Below, piece after piece: positions 23,161 to 34,399 of a DNA stretch of 64,000 nucleotides (its first letter is position 1; each line of letters starts with the position of its first letter). The stretch is from Corythucha ciliata. Taxonomy: Eukaryota > Arthropoda > Insecta > Hemiptera > Tingidae. The stretch spans positions 12,338,001-12,402,000 of the forward strand of contig CM075943.1 in assembly GCA_038030265.1 (NCBI GenBank), written 5' to 3'. The translations under genes and the position numbers were made by a program. Below the pieces are notes generated by a model, which ran no database searches, was not told where the DNA came from, and saw only the letters and a list, made by a program, of their open reading frames with translations.

Positions 23161-26040
23161 CTTTTAAGCACTAACTTGTTTTATGAAATTATGGTTTCTT
23201 TCAAATAATGTCGTGACCGACTTTGCTAAAAAAAAAAAAAGCTTTCTCATATTCAGTTTTTCCAGATAACGGTCAAATGCCCTTATTTCCAAGTGCCAGA
23301 CGGTCATTCATAAAGATAATTAAATTAAGAGTCATCGTCCATCTGCTCAAAGGAGAAAACATGCAAGTTGGCGATTTATCATTTTTTTTTCTTCTTCTTC
23401 CAAGAGTCGTTCCAATGCATTACTCTAGCTCAATGACAAAGGAAAACGATTCAACACGAAATCCACTAATTTTTCATTGTTGAGGGAGTACTTCCCTCTC
23501 GCCCGACAAGTCCCTTTACAATTCTCATCGAGTTTCTTTTTCCACTTTTTTTTTTCTGCGGCCATCTATCAGGTTACGTACTAATGAACTGCACAGAATG
23601 AAAGCTCTGATATCCGCCCCAAAGATAAATGGTTTATTTGAGACAGTTCTATTGACTCATTTATTATCGGGAAACCACGGCTTGATTTTTTTTTTTTTTT
23701 TTTCGAAAGACCTAGAATCAGCCGAGCAATTTGAACGTTCAATTTTAAAGATAGAACAATCAGAGCCACCGTGATTCCGCTGAGTTTTGTACTGTGATTA
23801 AGAGCAGGGGTGCGGTTGAATGGTGGTAAAGACTTGTCAGAAGCATTAGAAGACTTCCTACTCTAAGATAGCCATCTCGTAATCCACCCCCCCCCCGCGG
23901 CTTCACTCGTTTCATCCTCTAAGCTTTTGGGTTCCTCATCTTAAGAGAATACCCGCCCCTTCCTCATCGCCATCACCATTTACTTCTTCACTGTCCATTA
24001 TGCAAACTTTTAATTAAAACGACAAGAATTCAAGATCAAAGGAGTGGCCTACTATAAAGAGTTCAGTTTAGACGAACGTCCCATAGAGTCAGGACTCTGT
24101 GGTGATGGGAAGGAAAAGAAAACGAAGCCCGAAGTCTCTTATTACTATCCGTCTTTCCCCTCTGAAATTGCTAGTTTCCCAGACTTCTCATTTTCTCAAA
24201 GAAAAAAAAAAAAAAAGGTTGGTGGTGGGAGCAGAGTTGAATTAGTTAAAACTCCATCTTCCCACAGTTTGATTTTATTATTTAAAGCCATGTTTACGAT
24301 TTAGAGTGGTTCTAAATAGTCGTTTTTCCAGGTATTTCTTAAGAAAACTCCAGGTTTTCGGGCATCAAACATGGTGTGGGGGTAGGGGAGGGTAATGAGA
24401 TTAGAACGGAAAAGGTTAATTTGATTAAGACTTAACCCCGAGTTGCCAGATCTATCGTTTTCTCCATAGCTCTTCTTAACTTTCAATTAAGTTTTGTTCT
24501 GTTTTGCAAAGTTTGAAAATAATCAAAATTAATGGGAAAGAAAAGCCTACATAACTCCAACGAAATGAGAGAAAAAAACTGAATTTAAACATCAAGAAAA
24601 GAAGAAGGGGTGAGGGGGAATTCCACGAATTTCCCGGAAATTATTGTCTCGATGAAAAGACTTCACAACTGACGTTTCTACACAGAGAGACAGACAGTGA
24701 ACTGTTTGAAAAAAAGAGAGAGAGAAAAAAAAAGGAAACAAACGGCGAGAGAGGGAAGGGTGTCCAAGTGAAAAGGCACGAATGTCGGATATTGCCATAG
24801 AGGGCTGCCAAGCACGTAGACCTCCCCACGACCCCCTTCACCATTGCACACCTCGCACCATCACCATTCAGTCCCATCATCCGCATTCGCACCGTTGTGC
24901 TTTGTAAAAGACAGTAAAGAGATGGAACAAACGTCGAACGATGGTTAGTTAAGAGAAGAAGTGAGGGCATTGAGGCAGGCAGTACTGTACCACTGCAAAT
25001 GAGATGGCCTTCGAAAAAAAAAAAGTGAAGCCAACGGGGACCTCATCGAAGGTGATTTTTTTTTTATTTCGGGGGAGAAAACTGGATCTGCATACGCTGA
25101 GGGATACCTCTTCACCACCCCCGCGCTATAACCTTGCTACGCTGTACATGTTTCAGGTGTTGATTAACTAATTAAAATCCAGTTAAAACTTTACAAAGTA
25201 TTTTTCGTACAAAGTAATAGCAAGAAAACTATATTTTCCTTAATTATGCCAATGAACAATGGAAATATTGAAAGGGGATTGCGAATTTTGAGATGAGGGG
25301 CTAGGCTATACCACGGTGTACACCATTAAAAAGTTCGTTATTTTGTTATCGTTTTACTTTTTTATTTTTCAATGGAAATCCCCCCTCTCCTCACCAAAAT
25401 TTCGAAAAAACGAGGGAAGTGGATTCTCGAAAGAATGCTTTCAATGAGCACGTGTATAGCTGAAGCAGAAGAATTCCGGGAAGGAAAGTTCGCTGAAAGA
25501 TGAAAAGTCAGTATTATAATTAAATACCCCCAGAGAGGCTTTCTGAGGGCGTTCTTCTGCTATGCTGTGATTCGTTCACGCAGGTAGTATAGTTCACTTG
25601 CCAAACTTCACAGGTTAGGACCATTCACACTCCAATTTGAAAAAAAATTAAAGAAGGAAATCACAGGCTTAGCTCCTTTAAACGCCAAATTTCGAAGTTT
25701 GGCATGTCCTAAGAAATTTGAAGATTTGACAAGTTCAAACTTCATTTTGGAGGAATTCCATACTTTATCAATCATTTTAGGAAACAAATTTTGTGCCTCT
25801 TGCCACTGGCTGACCTACACCGATTGAAGGTCGCAGGGCGGAAATCTCTATGAGGCACCTTGTAGTCTCCGAATGAACAAGAAATTCAATTTTTACTTTT
25901 CGTTAAATAGTGTTTTTTTTGGAGAGATAGGCTCGTTCCACACATACGCGGGTTCCCGAAGCGCGGTTGCTACGCGGTGCGAACGCGGTGGGTGGCTCGC
26001 ACCCATTCGGCTTCTACACGGCAGCGGTTTGAAGAGGTTT
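23161..26040. other. Long non-coding AT-rich stretch
   Basis: Only homopolymers, purine-rich patches and short meaningless frames are visible. A GC-rich 110-bp segment (25932-26040, with ACGCGG repeated) immediately precedes the copia gag fragment. Confidence 0.45.
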
Positions 26041-26052
26041 CTCGTTCACTAA

Positions 26053-26185
26053 GTCGCGAAATTGGAGAAACTGAATGGTTCCAACTGGCCGAGATGGAAA
26101 CTTCAAGTAGAACCTCAGCTCAAGCATCACGACGTCTACGATGAGGTGATTGGGACTTCTGAGTGTCCCACAGAAGGTGGCTTGA
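26053..26185 (+). pseudogene. Ty1/copia gag fragment
   Basis: The translation KLEKLNGSNWPRWKLQVEPQ, followed by DVYDEVIGT, matches the N-terminal signature of copia-type gag (L-N-G-S-N-[YW]-x2-W-K). About 45 residues are recognisable before the sequence becomes low-complexity near 26200. No other copia domain lies nearby, so this is an isolated remnant. Confidence 0.65.
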
Positions 26186-26485
26186 ATGACGCTTATGTTG
26201 GCCTAACTTATTCATTTATTTATTTGCCCATCATTTCTTCAACAAAAACTCATCCTAAAAAAAAATTCGGACTTCTCCCACTAAGTCAATAGACTTGTGC
26301 TGGTAAGGTGCTGGGAGAAGAGCTATGACGTCACTACCTCTTTATCACACTTTAGAGCAAAATGTAACCTTAATCTAACAATTTATAATTGTTCGTTGGG
26401 TGACCAACGTTTATTAATTTATAATAATACTAATAACAAACCAACAGAGAGCACCAAACATAAACAACCCTAGAGCACCTTTAAA

Positions 26486-27309
26486 TCACATTTTTTTAAC
26501 AATGTCAACGATGTAACGCTTAAAGCTCTTTACAGTACCAAATAAATTCACATTAATTTTATGTATATACAGAAAAACGAGGGCTTGGTAATTTGATCCA
26601 CGTTTTATAAACTCCGTTCTTGCTCTTGGTAACGTAATATGCGCCCCGCGAGCGTTTCGCGTGCACGGATACGATACAAATTCTTGTCTTGAAAATCGTC
26701 TTTTATACAAAATAACACACGCCTCGACTTGAAAAATGTCGCGCGTCTTGAGCACGTCGAACTCCTTGTACAATGCTGCTGAGTTATACCTATAAGGCTT
26801 ATTTAGCAATACTTTAAGCAGAGTGTTATATGCAACATTTAAGGGCCGAATACTTCTCTTTACTGCACTTCCCCAAACCAATATTCCATATTTCAAGATT
26901 GAGTAAGCCAACGCATAATAAACCGATTTGATTAATTTTCTGTTCAAAATCACTCTCAAAATTCTAAACTTATAAAATAATTTTCTTAACCTGCTAACTA
27001 GAGTTTTAATGTGCAGTCAAACTTTAACCGATCATCAATTATGATTCCTAAATATTTACAAGACTTTCTAAATGGAATTTCAAAATGATCACAGCATTTC
27101 ATCACAGGAGAATCCAGAGTATGAGAGTAAGAGCCCACTAAATGACTAGAAACATTATCACGCTTAGAATACAAGTTAGTTTTAAGGGAGGGGACGATTT
27201 CACTACTATCATTACAACCTACTAGACTAGATGAATCACTAGCAGCACAGCCATACACACAGCCATGAGAATGAACCTTGAGAAAGGAACTAGAGGGACT
27301 AGAATACAC
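26486..27309 (-). pseudogene. LINE RT thumb and C-terminal domain
   Basis: The 26998-27309 frame contains CKYLGIIIDDRLKF, the conserved thumb motif after the RT palm. The 26486-26959 frame contains SILKYGILVWGSA, the usual C-terminal hydrophobic motif (x-Y-G-x-x-x-W-G). The two frames and the RT frame upstream are out of register, which implies two small indels. Nothing after the terminal KM resembles an RNase H. Confidence 0.8.
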
Positions 27310-28637
27310 CTATTAATAATACTGAACAGCAACGCAGATGATTTAATATAATTCAATTTCAAAAAATGGCTATCAAACGAACACTTAACAATACTTAAAT
27401 CCATTGCAGCTTTATCTAGGAGTGCTTTGTGGTCCTTGTCCCAAAACAGAATAGCAGTATCGTCTGCAAATCCTATCAATTTTACCCTTATCTTTAGGCT
27501 CATTAACTCTACTGTGTACAACAAAAACAAAACCGGACCCAATACTGTTCCTTGGGGCACGCCAATGTTAACAATTCTTCTGGAGCTTTCTTTATTTCCA
27601 ATTCGAGTCACAATACTACGATTAGACAATTACGACTTAAACAAATCGTGAACCACTCCCCGTATCCCCATATTTTTCAATTTATACAATAGCAACTGAT
27701 GATCGACGCAATCAAATGCCTTGCTGACATCCAAAAATACTCCTAGCGTCTTATTCCCAGAATCTATCTTCTCAGATACAGCCTCATTCCAATCGTATAA
27801 CGCAAGCTCAGCCCCTCGATTTTTCATGAAACCATATTGATTCTCCGGTACAATTTTATTGTCCTCCAAAAATTTCATAAGCCTAGCTTTAATACATTTT
27901 TCGAGTAACTTCGAAAAGGATAGAGTTAAGGCAATCGGTCTATAGTTACTTAATACTCTTCTATCCCCAGCTTTAAACAAGGGAATAATTACTGCCCGTT
28001 TGAAGACATCAGGGTAAACACTTAATTCAAACACACGCTAACGCTCTGCTATAAACGGAGCCATGAACTTAATGGCCTTATTGGTAAGCAACCCATAAGA
28101 GTATGAATTTGAGTCTTTCATCTGAACCATGTATTTCAAAATTTCCGCCTTGTCCACCGGCTCTAGGAATAAAGAGTTGGAAACGCTTTTATTATTCACC
28201 TTACTTTTTAACAACTCCTCATCAGCACCACCCCGATCAAACTGTTCATTAATATCCAATCCAACCCTCGAAAAAAATAAATTAAACGATTCCGCTATGC
28301 CGGTTTCTTCATTTACAACATCACCCTCAGTGTTATTTATCTCAACGATTTTGTTTTCAGTGGATCGGGGGTCATTCGTGCAATCCCTAACAATATTCCA
28401 CACTTTTTTCATATTACCATTAGCCTCCATGAGTTGATCTTTAAAGTACAACAATTTAGATTTTTTAATAACAGTGTTTAATGCATTACGGAAAGCCTTG
28501 TACACACTTCTCAATTTTGCATTAAAAGGCTCCGATTGAAGTTTCTTTCTCATTGCCTCCCGTTTCCTAATTGCACTTAATACACCCTTAGTGCACCAAG
28601 GCTTCAAAGCCCTACGCCTTTGTCTACTACTCTCCAC
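27222..28637 (-). pseudogene. LINE reverse transcriptase core
   Basis: Three frames in the same register are split only by stop codons, a TAG at 28038-28040 and a TAA at 27630-27632. The first (28038-28637) is the N-terminal connector (KVWNIVRDCTNDPRS). The second has YPDVFKRAVIIPLFK, NYRPIALTLSFSKLLEK, NQYGFMKNRGAELAL and GVFLDVSKAFDCVDH, with the first catalytic Asp. The third has GVPQGTVLGPVLFLLY and IGFADDTAILF, with the catalytic Asp pair. The TAA falls where the family usually has an aromatic residue before L-S-N-R. RT copies element RNA at the nicked target site. The ORF is close to complete yet inactive as written. Confidence 0.88.
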
Positions 28638-28639
28638 AG

Positions 28640-28935
28640 TTACACTATTGCCGATGAACGATAATTTAATTTTTCTAAAAAAACATTCAAAAGGTCATCA
28701 ACTCCTAGAGAGTCATCAAGAAATCGGCTCCAATCCTCCCCCTCTAACATAGCCTTTAACACAGCGTAATTAATTTTGGTTGAGGCTGACACATCTCTCT
28801 CCCGTTTTTCAGAGCGAAGTATACCTTTCTTTAATGAGGAGATACCCGCACACACTTGATAATGGTCCGTCAAATCGGAAGTATAAACCTCACCAAAACA
28901 ATCATCTTCACAAATTCCTTTGACAAAAAAATTTC
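28640..28935 (-). pseudogene. LINE endonuclease/RT linker
   Basis: This frame (GEVYTSDLTDHYQVCAGIS) matches the end of an APE endonuclease, where the DH pair of the catalytic S-D-H motif appears as L-T-D-H. It is shifted by two bases relative to the RT frame. Upstream of about 28935 the frame runs into a non-LINE repeat shared with 60570, so most of the endonuclease is absent. Confidence 0.7.
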
Positions 28936-29640
28936 GCTCCGGCAGCTGGCGGTAGGAAAGAGTGCATTTCATTTTGTATACGGATACCCTAAGCCGTCCC
29001 AGAAGTAGTAATGTTGAGACCATGATTTGTTTCGTTAATGTTTGACCCTCCCTCGTACTGTTTGCTGCCGGGTTTGTTTAAGCTGAACTTAATGGGAATC
29101 AAAGGCTATTTCAAAATGGAATCATCATACCGAATATAATGCTTCTGGAATCAACTGGTGATTTGTAGTGATTTTTTTACCATTTCAACCCCTATTTTTC
29201 CCCCTCCACCTTGACCGATTTGGCCCAAATGCAATACCGACCGGGGTCTTATGACTACTGATTTTTTTTGCCAAAGCGCGTTCCGCTAAATTAATTTGTA
29301 CGAAAGTTATCGTGCTAACGTGACCACACACTTATTTCCACCCCGGGGGCACAACCCCCTCCCCCTTGACTTTTTCAAAAAATTAAAATGGGAATCAAAG
29401 GCTAGTCTAACATGGAGTATACGTACCGAATATGATGCTTCAAGTATCAACTGGTGATTTTTTGACGACTTCAAGCCCTATTCCCCCCCTCCACCTTGAC
29501 CGATTTGGCCCAAATGCAATACCGACCGGTGTCTTATGACTACTGATTTTTGTGCCAAAGCGCGTTCCGCTAAATTTACTTCTACGAGAGTTATCGTGCT
29601 AACAAGGAAACGGCCATCAAGATATATATATATATATATA
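28936..29640 (+). repeat. Interspersed repeat R1, copy 1 (ends in a TA tract)
   Basis: It begins TTTCGCTCCGGCAGCTGGCG and ends ATCGTGCTAACAAGGAAACG before (TA)n. It matches 60570-61274 in the same orientation. Inside, a roughly 300-bp unit (GGAATCAAAGGCTA to CGTGCTAAC) occurs twice (29090-29318 and 29389-29613). Copy 2 has one such unit and also an inverted arm. The superfamily is unknown; it may be a foldback DNA element. Confidence 0.75.
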
Positions 29641-29772
29641 ATAGTATATTATGCACCTAGCCGCGAAAGTGTGTCTTTGCCGGGCCGAGAGGAGTTGTAC
29701 GGCCGAGGCGAAGGCGAGGCCGGACGCCTCGAGGACTGGCAAAGCACTTTCGCGGCGAGGTCAATATACTAT
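29641..29772. mobile_element. 132-bp hairpin MITE in a TA tract
   Basis: The left end, ATAGTATATT then CCGCGAAAGTG and CTTTGCC, is mirrored at the right end by GGCAAAG, CACTTTCGCGGCGAGG and AATATACTAT. The inverted repeats are about 38-40 bp around a GC-rich centre. It begins directly after the (TA)n end of repeat R1, so it probably inserted into that microsatellite. Confidence 0.8.
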
Positions 29773-30990
29773 TTTTTTTTTTTGAATGAAGTGAAAACTA
29801 AGGTGTAGAAAAAACCAAATCATTTTATTATCAAAATTAGAGACTAATTAATGGTCTTTTGGGGTCTGAATGTAGAAGGTTGGGTTATGACGTAGCTCAG
29901 GACCCTCTCGGCAGTTGTCTCCCGATTTTCACAGATGTTTAAAAACTCCTTTGGATGATTTTGTTTTTTACCTTTTTGTCAGTATGAAAGTGCAGTTCGG
30001 AGAATCACTGCTCGGAACGCTCCTGACGGACTCTTTCCAAAACTACTTTCTCGGGCTAGCCGTAGAAACGACCGTTTTATCGCTCGTTTTCGAGCGATAA
30101 AAACATGTTTTCGCTTCATGAAGAAAAAAAAGAAATATACGTGCCTACCTTTCTTATGCTAGAGTTGTAATATTCTGTGTCGGTGTAGATTTACACGCCT
30201 TCACTGTGGTATTTCGAGGCGTTGTCCTTTTTGAAGGACAACGTCCAAACCAGGAAAAGGACGACGAATGCTCCTACGAGTGAGTCGCAGAGCACTTCCA
30301 TCGTAAGTTTCGTGGCGATGAATTACAACGCAACACATTGTGTGATTTTATTTCATCTCTATTCTAGATTTTCACACCTGGAGTTTCGCAGCCGGAGGAA
30401 CAAATGTCTATCCCGCTGGACTCGATTTCAATCGAGGTAAGATAAAACATGTTGAATGTTATTCAATAGAGTTTCCCATTAGCAAGAGAATTCCACGCTG
30501 GTGAACACTGTTGTTGTCCTGGCACTGTGTGTGTCTGTTTGGGTAAAACTACTTTAAAAGTGGATTAAAATGGTACCTTCGGAAGTGTCCTACGTCGATC
30601 CGTTCCGGAGTTATGATTTTTTTGTGTTTAAAAAAGTAACCAATGCTTGCTTCAAAAAATCCGCAATTTCTTGGCTTACATCGCACCAAATCCAAAAAGC
30701 GATGCCATTTTCAGGAACTACGGAACATTTCCTTTAGGATAGAGGCCATTTTATTGCTTGAAATAATCGTCAACACCCAGAAATCTGGCATTTTTTCCAT
30801 AAATTTACGTGTCCTCTAAAATTTGTCCGTTTTACGAAAAGTCGCTGTACCCAAACAGCTTTCTCAACAGATTTTCGGTATATCACAAAACCTTCCCCGT
30901 CTTCTAAGTTTCCTTTTGACGTTTCTCACAAAAACGTCACGAGAATGCACAAAAACCGTGCTTTTACGAAACATGGGCCACTGTCTACGG
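29773..30990. other. Non-coding stretch with two strong hairpins
   Basis: Perfect short hairpins occur at about 30073-30102 (TTTTATCGCTCG, T-rich loop, CGAGCGATAAAA) and 30220-30243 (CGTTGTCCTT, loop TTTG, AAGGACAACG). No gene could be supported. Confidence 0.4.
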
Positions 30991-31132
30991 TATTCGTGAA
31001 GGGTGCGGAGAGATCGGCAGTAAGTGAGAACAGGATATCTTACCATGGAGAAGATACCGCAGGCAAGAGACATTCAATTTGACCCCCCCCCCCCATCCAT
31101 TTCTGCCGATCTCTGAGCACCCTTCACGAATA
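30991..31132. repeat. 29-bp inverted repeat flanking a C tract
   Basis: ATTCGTGAAGGGTGC and GAGAGATCGGCAG (30991-31020) recur in inverted form at 31104-31132 (CTGCCGATCTCTGAGC, ACCCTTCACGAAT). Between them lies a segment ending in a C run (31081-31094). A diverged direct copy of the inner segment, with its own C run, lies at about 31197-31270. This is consistent with a short palindromic element. Confidence 0.65.
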
Positions 31133-31344
31133 TTGTTGGCATCTGGCACATAGGCAATTGCCTATATTTTTCTGTCAAAATACTGTTTTAGAAAGGGAGG
31201 ACAGAATATTTTAGGAAGGAGAAGATATCGTAGGCAAACGGCATTCAATTATAAACCCCCCCCCCCCTGAATGGCGACAATTTAATGAATCACTGGTGGG
31301 GGAAGGTGTTCTGTTTCAGGGGTTCTGAAACGTGAAAAAAATGT

Positions 31345-31407
31345 ATCACAACCCATATGTGCGACCATCAGGGCGAGACCAATAGTGCATTTTTTGAAAG
31401 AAATGCA

Positions 31408-31453
<46 letters not shown>
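31345..31453 (+). repeat. Poly(A)-tailed repeat R2, copy 1
   Basis: The sequence GACCATCAGGGCGAGACC, then a hairpin TAGTGCATTT...AAATGCACTA, then A43. The same order occurs in inverted orientation at about 59783-59860. A conserved terminal hairpin followed by poly(A) looks like the 3' end of a retroposed element. Confidence 0.55.
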
Positions 31454-31457
<4 letters not shown>

Positions 31458-32485
31458 GTTTCCGCGTCAATACTTTTTTAATACGCTGTGATGTTATTTA
31501 GTTTGAAAATAACTCCCCCACTCCCTTTACAGTCCACCATCGGCCTCAACTACTTATCAACAAAAGTACAAGTTTTCGATCATTTTGGTGAGATTTTGGA
31601 TATGCTGATGGGTAAGTGAGGAGGAGGGATGGGAGGGAGTAATAATTTGACAAAATAACATGATGTAATGTGATGGGTAAATTAAACATTTTCTATCATT
31701 TCGGGAAGATTAGCTGATGGGCGGGGGAGGAGAGGATAAATTAATTCTTTGGCAAAAACACGAGATATTCGTTTCGTGAAATTATTTCTGTGAGCACATT
31801 CAAAGAATGACGCGGAAGTAGCTGTTTTCAATTTTTTATGTGGCTCAATTTGACTATCTGATCAGGAATTTCTGAACGTTCGCTGTGTTATCTCAGTCAA
31901 AAATGCGTCGATTTTAAAATTTAAAAAGCCATTTTGTAGCTTACAACACTGGTATGTTTTTCCAATAATTTAATTGTACCTTTACCACCGAAGTCTTCGG
32001 AAGATTCGTCTTTGAAGGAAACGGTAAAAATCAAATTTTCACTTTTTCAAGAAATAAAAGAAAATACTTAAAACATTAGTTCGGTTAGTTGCAACAGCGT
32101 TTCTTAAACCCAAAATGTCCGCTCTTTTCAAAAATGTAATCGGTATTGTTCTGTTACGAATGGCTAGGACGCTAGAAATGATTATTGACGAAAAGAACGC
32201 GTTTGGCCGAAAAATGACAAAAATACCTGTAACTCGGAAACGAAGCGTTTGCGACCCTATGTTCATATGGCGATCTTGGCTCATCCTCGTTAGTACTACG
32301 ACTGGTTAAAGTATTGATCATTCCTCCTGAAACACCCTGTATTATTCAGTAAAGTAAGTGTAATAGAAGAGAATAGTAACAACAGCGGGTAGTATTAGAA
32401 GTAATAAAAAAAGTTTTAATAATTGTTGAGTAGCACAATTTAACAACTAAACAATAATGAAATAAAATAAACTATAACTTAAACA
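31454..32485. other. Intergenic; one CCTGAAACACCCTGTA motif
   Basis: No gene supported. GATCATTCCTCCTGAAACACC at about 32317-32337, ending in CCTGTA, looks like the terminus of a dispersed repeat that would extend leftward, but no second copy is present here. Confidence 0.35.
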
Positions 32486-33945
32486 TTAAATCTTTCGATA
32501 GCTTGGTCTTCCCAAGTCTATAAATTCTATTTTAGTCTTGGCACCATCATTATTGAAATAATATTTTAAACATTCTCTTATTCCTTTGGCGTCATCTCTA
32601 GGTCTTGTTTGTCGTTCAGCATCAACTCCTGTCATCAGGTTTTCTTGGCTTTCCGACGCGCCGAAATAGGAAACAGGATCCTCGACGGCTAAAAAGTTTT
32701 GCAGAGCACACGCTGTCATCACCACCAGTTCAGTCTTCTCGGCACTAAGCTCATTTTTTTTTTTTTTTTGAGAAGACGAAACCTATTTGATAGGACGCCG
32801 AAAGCATTTTCGACGGACCTTCTGGCTCTGCTGAGCCTGTAGTTGAAAATGTTTTCTGCTCTCTCCAAAGCACGTCCTTTAAAAGGTTTCATAGTCCTCA
32901 AGGTCAGAGGGAACGCGTCGTCCGCCACAAGATGGAACGGGACGTTTATGTGGCCGCCGGGCAAAGGACGGCTTGGGGGCAGGTTCACCGAGTTCGTTCC
33001 GACGAGCTCTTGGAGGCGGCTATTTTTGAATACACCTCCATCGCTGATCCTGCCATTACAGCCCACGTCCACGTACACGAATTTTAGGTTTGCATCAACC
33101 ACGGCCAGTAGAACGATGCTGTGGAACCCTTTATAATTAAAAAAATGGGAACCCATACTTTTGGGTGGTTGAAATTGGACGTGTTTACCGTCCAACGCTC
33201 CAACGCAGTTCGAGTAGTTCCACAGTTTATTGAAAACCTCCGATATTTTCAGCCACTCAACTTCCGTGTCGGGCATCTAAAAGTACTATGTTGTGGTACA
33301 TTTTATATAAAAGCAAAATGTGGCACTACACGTACCTTCAAGTATTCCGGAAGGAGGGCGTTACATAGTGCTTGGCACGTATCCGGGATAATCCCTGATA
33401 AATTGCTCGGTGGGATGCGGAAACTGAAAGATAAGCTTCTGTAGCTGTCGCCCGAAGCTATAAATCGTAAAGTAACGGCCAGCCTGAAAAATTGGATAGA
33501 TGTTCGTACTCTTTGGCCCATTCGCAAGGAAATGAAACTGTTAGCTTTGACCAGTACCTCAATTGAGGAGAGATACTTTCCCTCATCACCGTATTCTCTC
33601 GACGAATACTGTCCTTGACCAGGTCCAACAGCTTATGGAATGAGGTTTCGTTCATCCTCAAGAACTTCTTAAAGGATTCTTGATCCTCAAACTGAAGCTC
33701 CCGAGTTAGGAGGCTGAAAACGTCGCGAGAATTGAGTTCTCGTCTCCGTATCCTTTCTCTTGTCCACCAGCTGTTGGAATAAAACAGTTAGATCTATTCC
33801 ATGAAATTGAATTAAGAATTTTATGAAAAAGCTGATCTTACCGTCTATTTCTCCACCTTTTTCTTTTATTCTGGACAGTCTTTATTGTGTGAAGAGTAGA
33901 AACTGCTGCAGCCACTGCAGCTACCGCTTTCACCACTGGCTTCAT
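32486..33945 (-). CDS. HARBI1-like (PIF/Harbinger) transposase, four exons
   Basis: The likely start is the ATG at 33943-33945 (MKPVVKAVAAVAAAV, the Ala/Val-rich start typical of the family). Exon 1 is 33842-33945. Introns with GT-AG ends at 33771-33841, 33484-33557 and 33277-33335 join exons in consistent phase (104, 213 and 148 nt). The last exon runs to 32486. Visible motifs are FHKLLDLVKDSI and GDSYRSLSFSFRIPPS (N-terminal domain), NCVGALDGKHV (first Asp, about residue 184), YVDVGCNGRISDGGVF, HLVADDAFPL (second Asp, about 274/275) and RARRSVENAFG (Glu, about 311). The D-to-E spacing of about 35 is normal. Total length is about 418 residues, usual for the family. The one defect is a run of 16 A (minus strand, 32754-32769) after RFRLL, which puts the C-terminal 80 residues (MTACALQNFL) out of frame by one base. 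The family cuts and pastes TIR elements with 3-bp targets and usually needs a Myb/SANT partner, which I did not find. Confidence 0.9.
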
Positions 33946-34244
33946 GACCACCGAAATTACACCAAATAAATTGGAATGAGAAACGGTCTTTATAGAAAAC
34001 ACGCGTTTTGTAATATATTTCACCAAAGCTATTGAACGTTGGAGCACGTGGAGCGGAAAAGGTTCAAAAAAGAAGGTTCGCACTTTGATTCCGAACGAAA
34101 GGAAAAAATAGTCTTGCTGGGAATGTCGTCCTCAAAAGAACGGTTAAAATTACAAGCGTTTGGAGACATAAATGAGTGAAGTAGTGAAGGCAGAGATAAA
34201 CAAAGCAACACTCACAAGAGCTCAGAGGTTACAAACAGGTTACC

Positions 34245-34368
34245 ATGTCATGACATAAATGTCCTCGTGTGAACACAAGGGGCTTGACAGAAATGGCGTA
34301 CCATATCTTGCTTCGGGATGTTATGACTTGTGTTATGACATTTCTGTCTCCGTGTGTACAGGGCTTAA
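34245..34368. mobile_element. Possible termini of the Harbinger-like element
   Basis: On the minus strand TTAA is followed by GCCCTGTACACACGGAGACA (from 34368). A second, diverged copy of the same end (AAGCCCC, TTGTGTTCACACGAGGACA) lies at about 34290-34260. The first bases nearly match the 54588 MITE terminus (GCCCTGTTCACACGATG). I could not find the opposite end left of 32486, so the boundaries of the autonomous element remain unproven. Confidence 0.5.
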
Positions 34369-34399
34369 GAGAGATATCCTGTATGCTGCGACTTGCGAC

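Larger units (their letters stand above)
26440..28935 (-). mobile_element. Jockey-like LINE, 5'-truncated copy
   Basis: A run of reverse-transcriptase frames on the minus strand covers the end of the endonuclease/linker, the complete RT and the C-terminal region. Its 5' boundary is near 28935, where a repeat shared with 60570 begins. Three coding breaks inside RT are single in-frame stops or indels, so this copy is younger than the LINE at 16.6 kb. No poly(A) tail is obvious at the 3' end. Confidence 0.85.

Noticed and set aside
29620..29640. TATATATA run as a promoter TATA box
   Set aside because: It is a microsatellite at the end of repeat R1 with no gene downstream.
32843..33136. 97-codon plus-strand frame
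   Set aside because: It is antisense to the HARBI1-like transposase exon 4.
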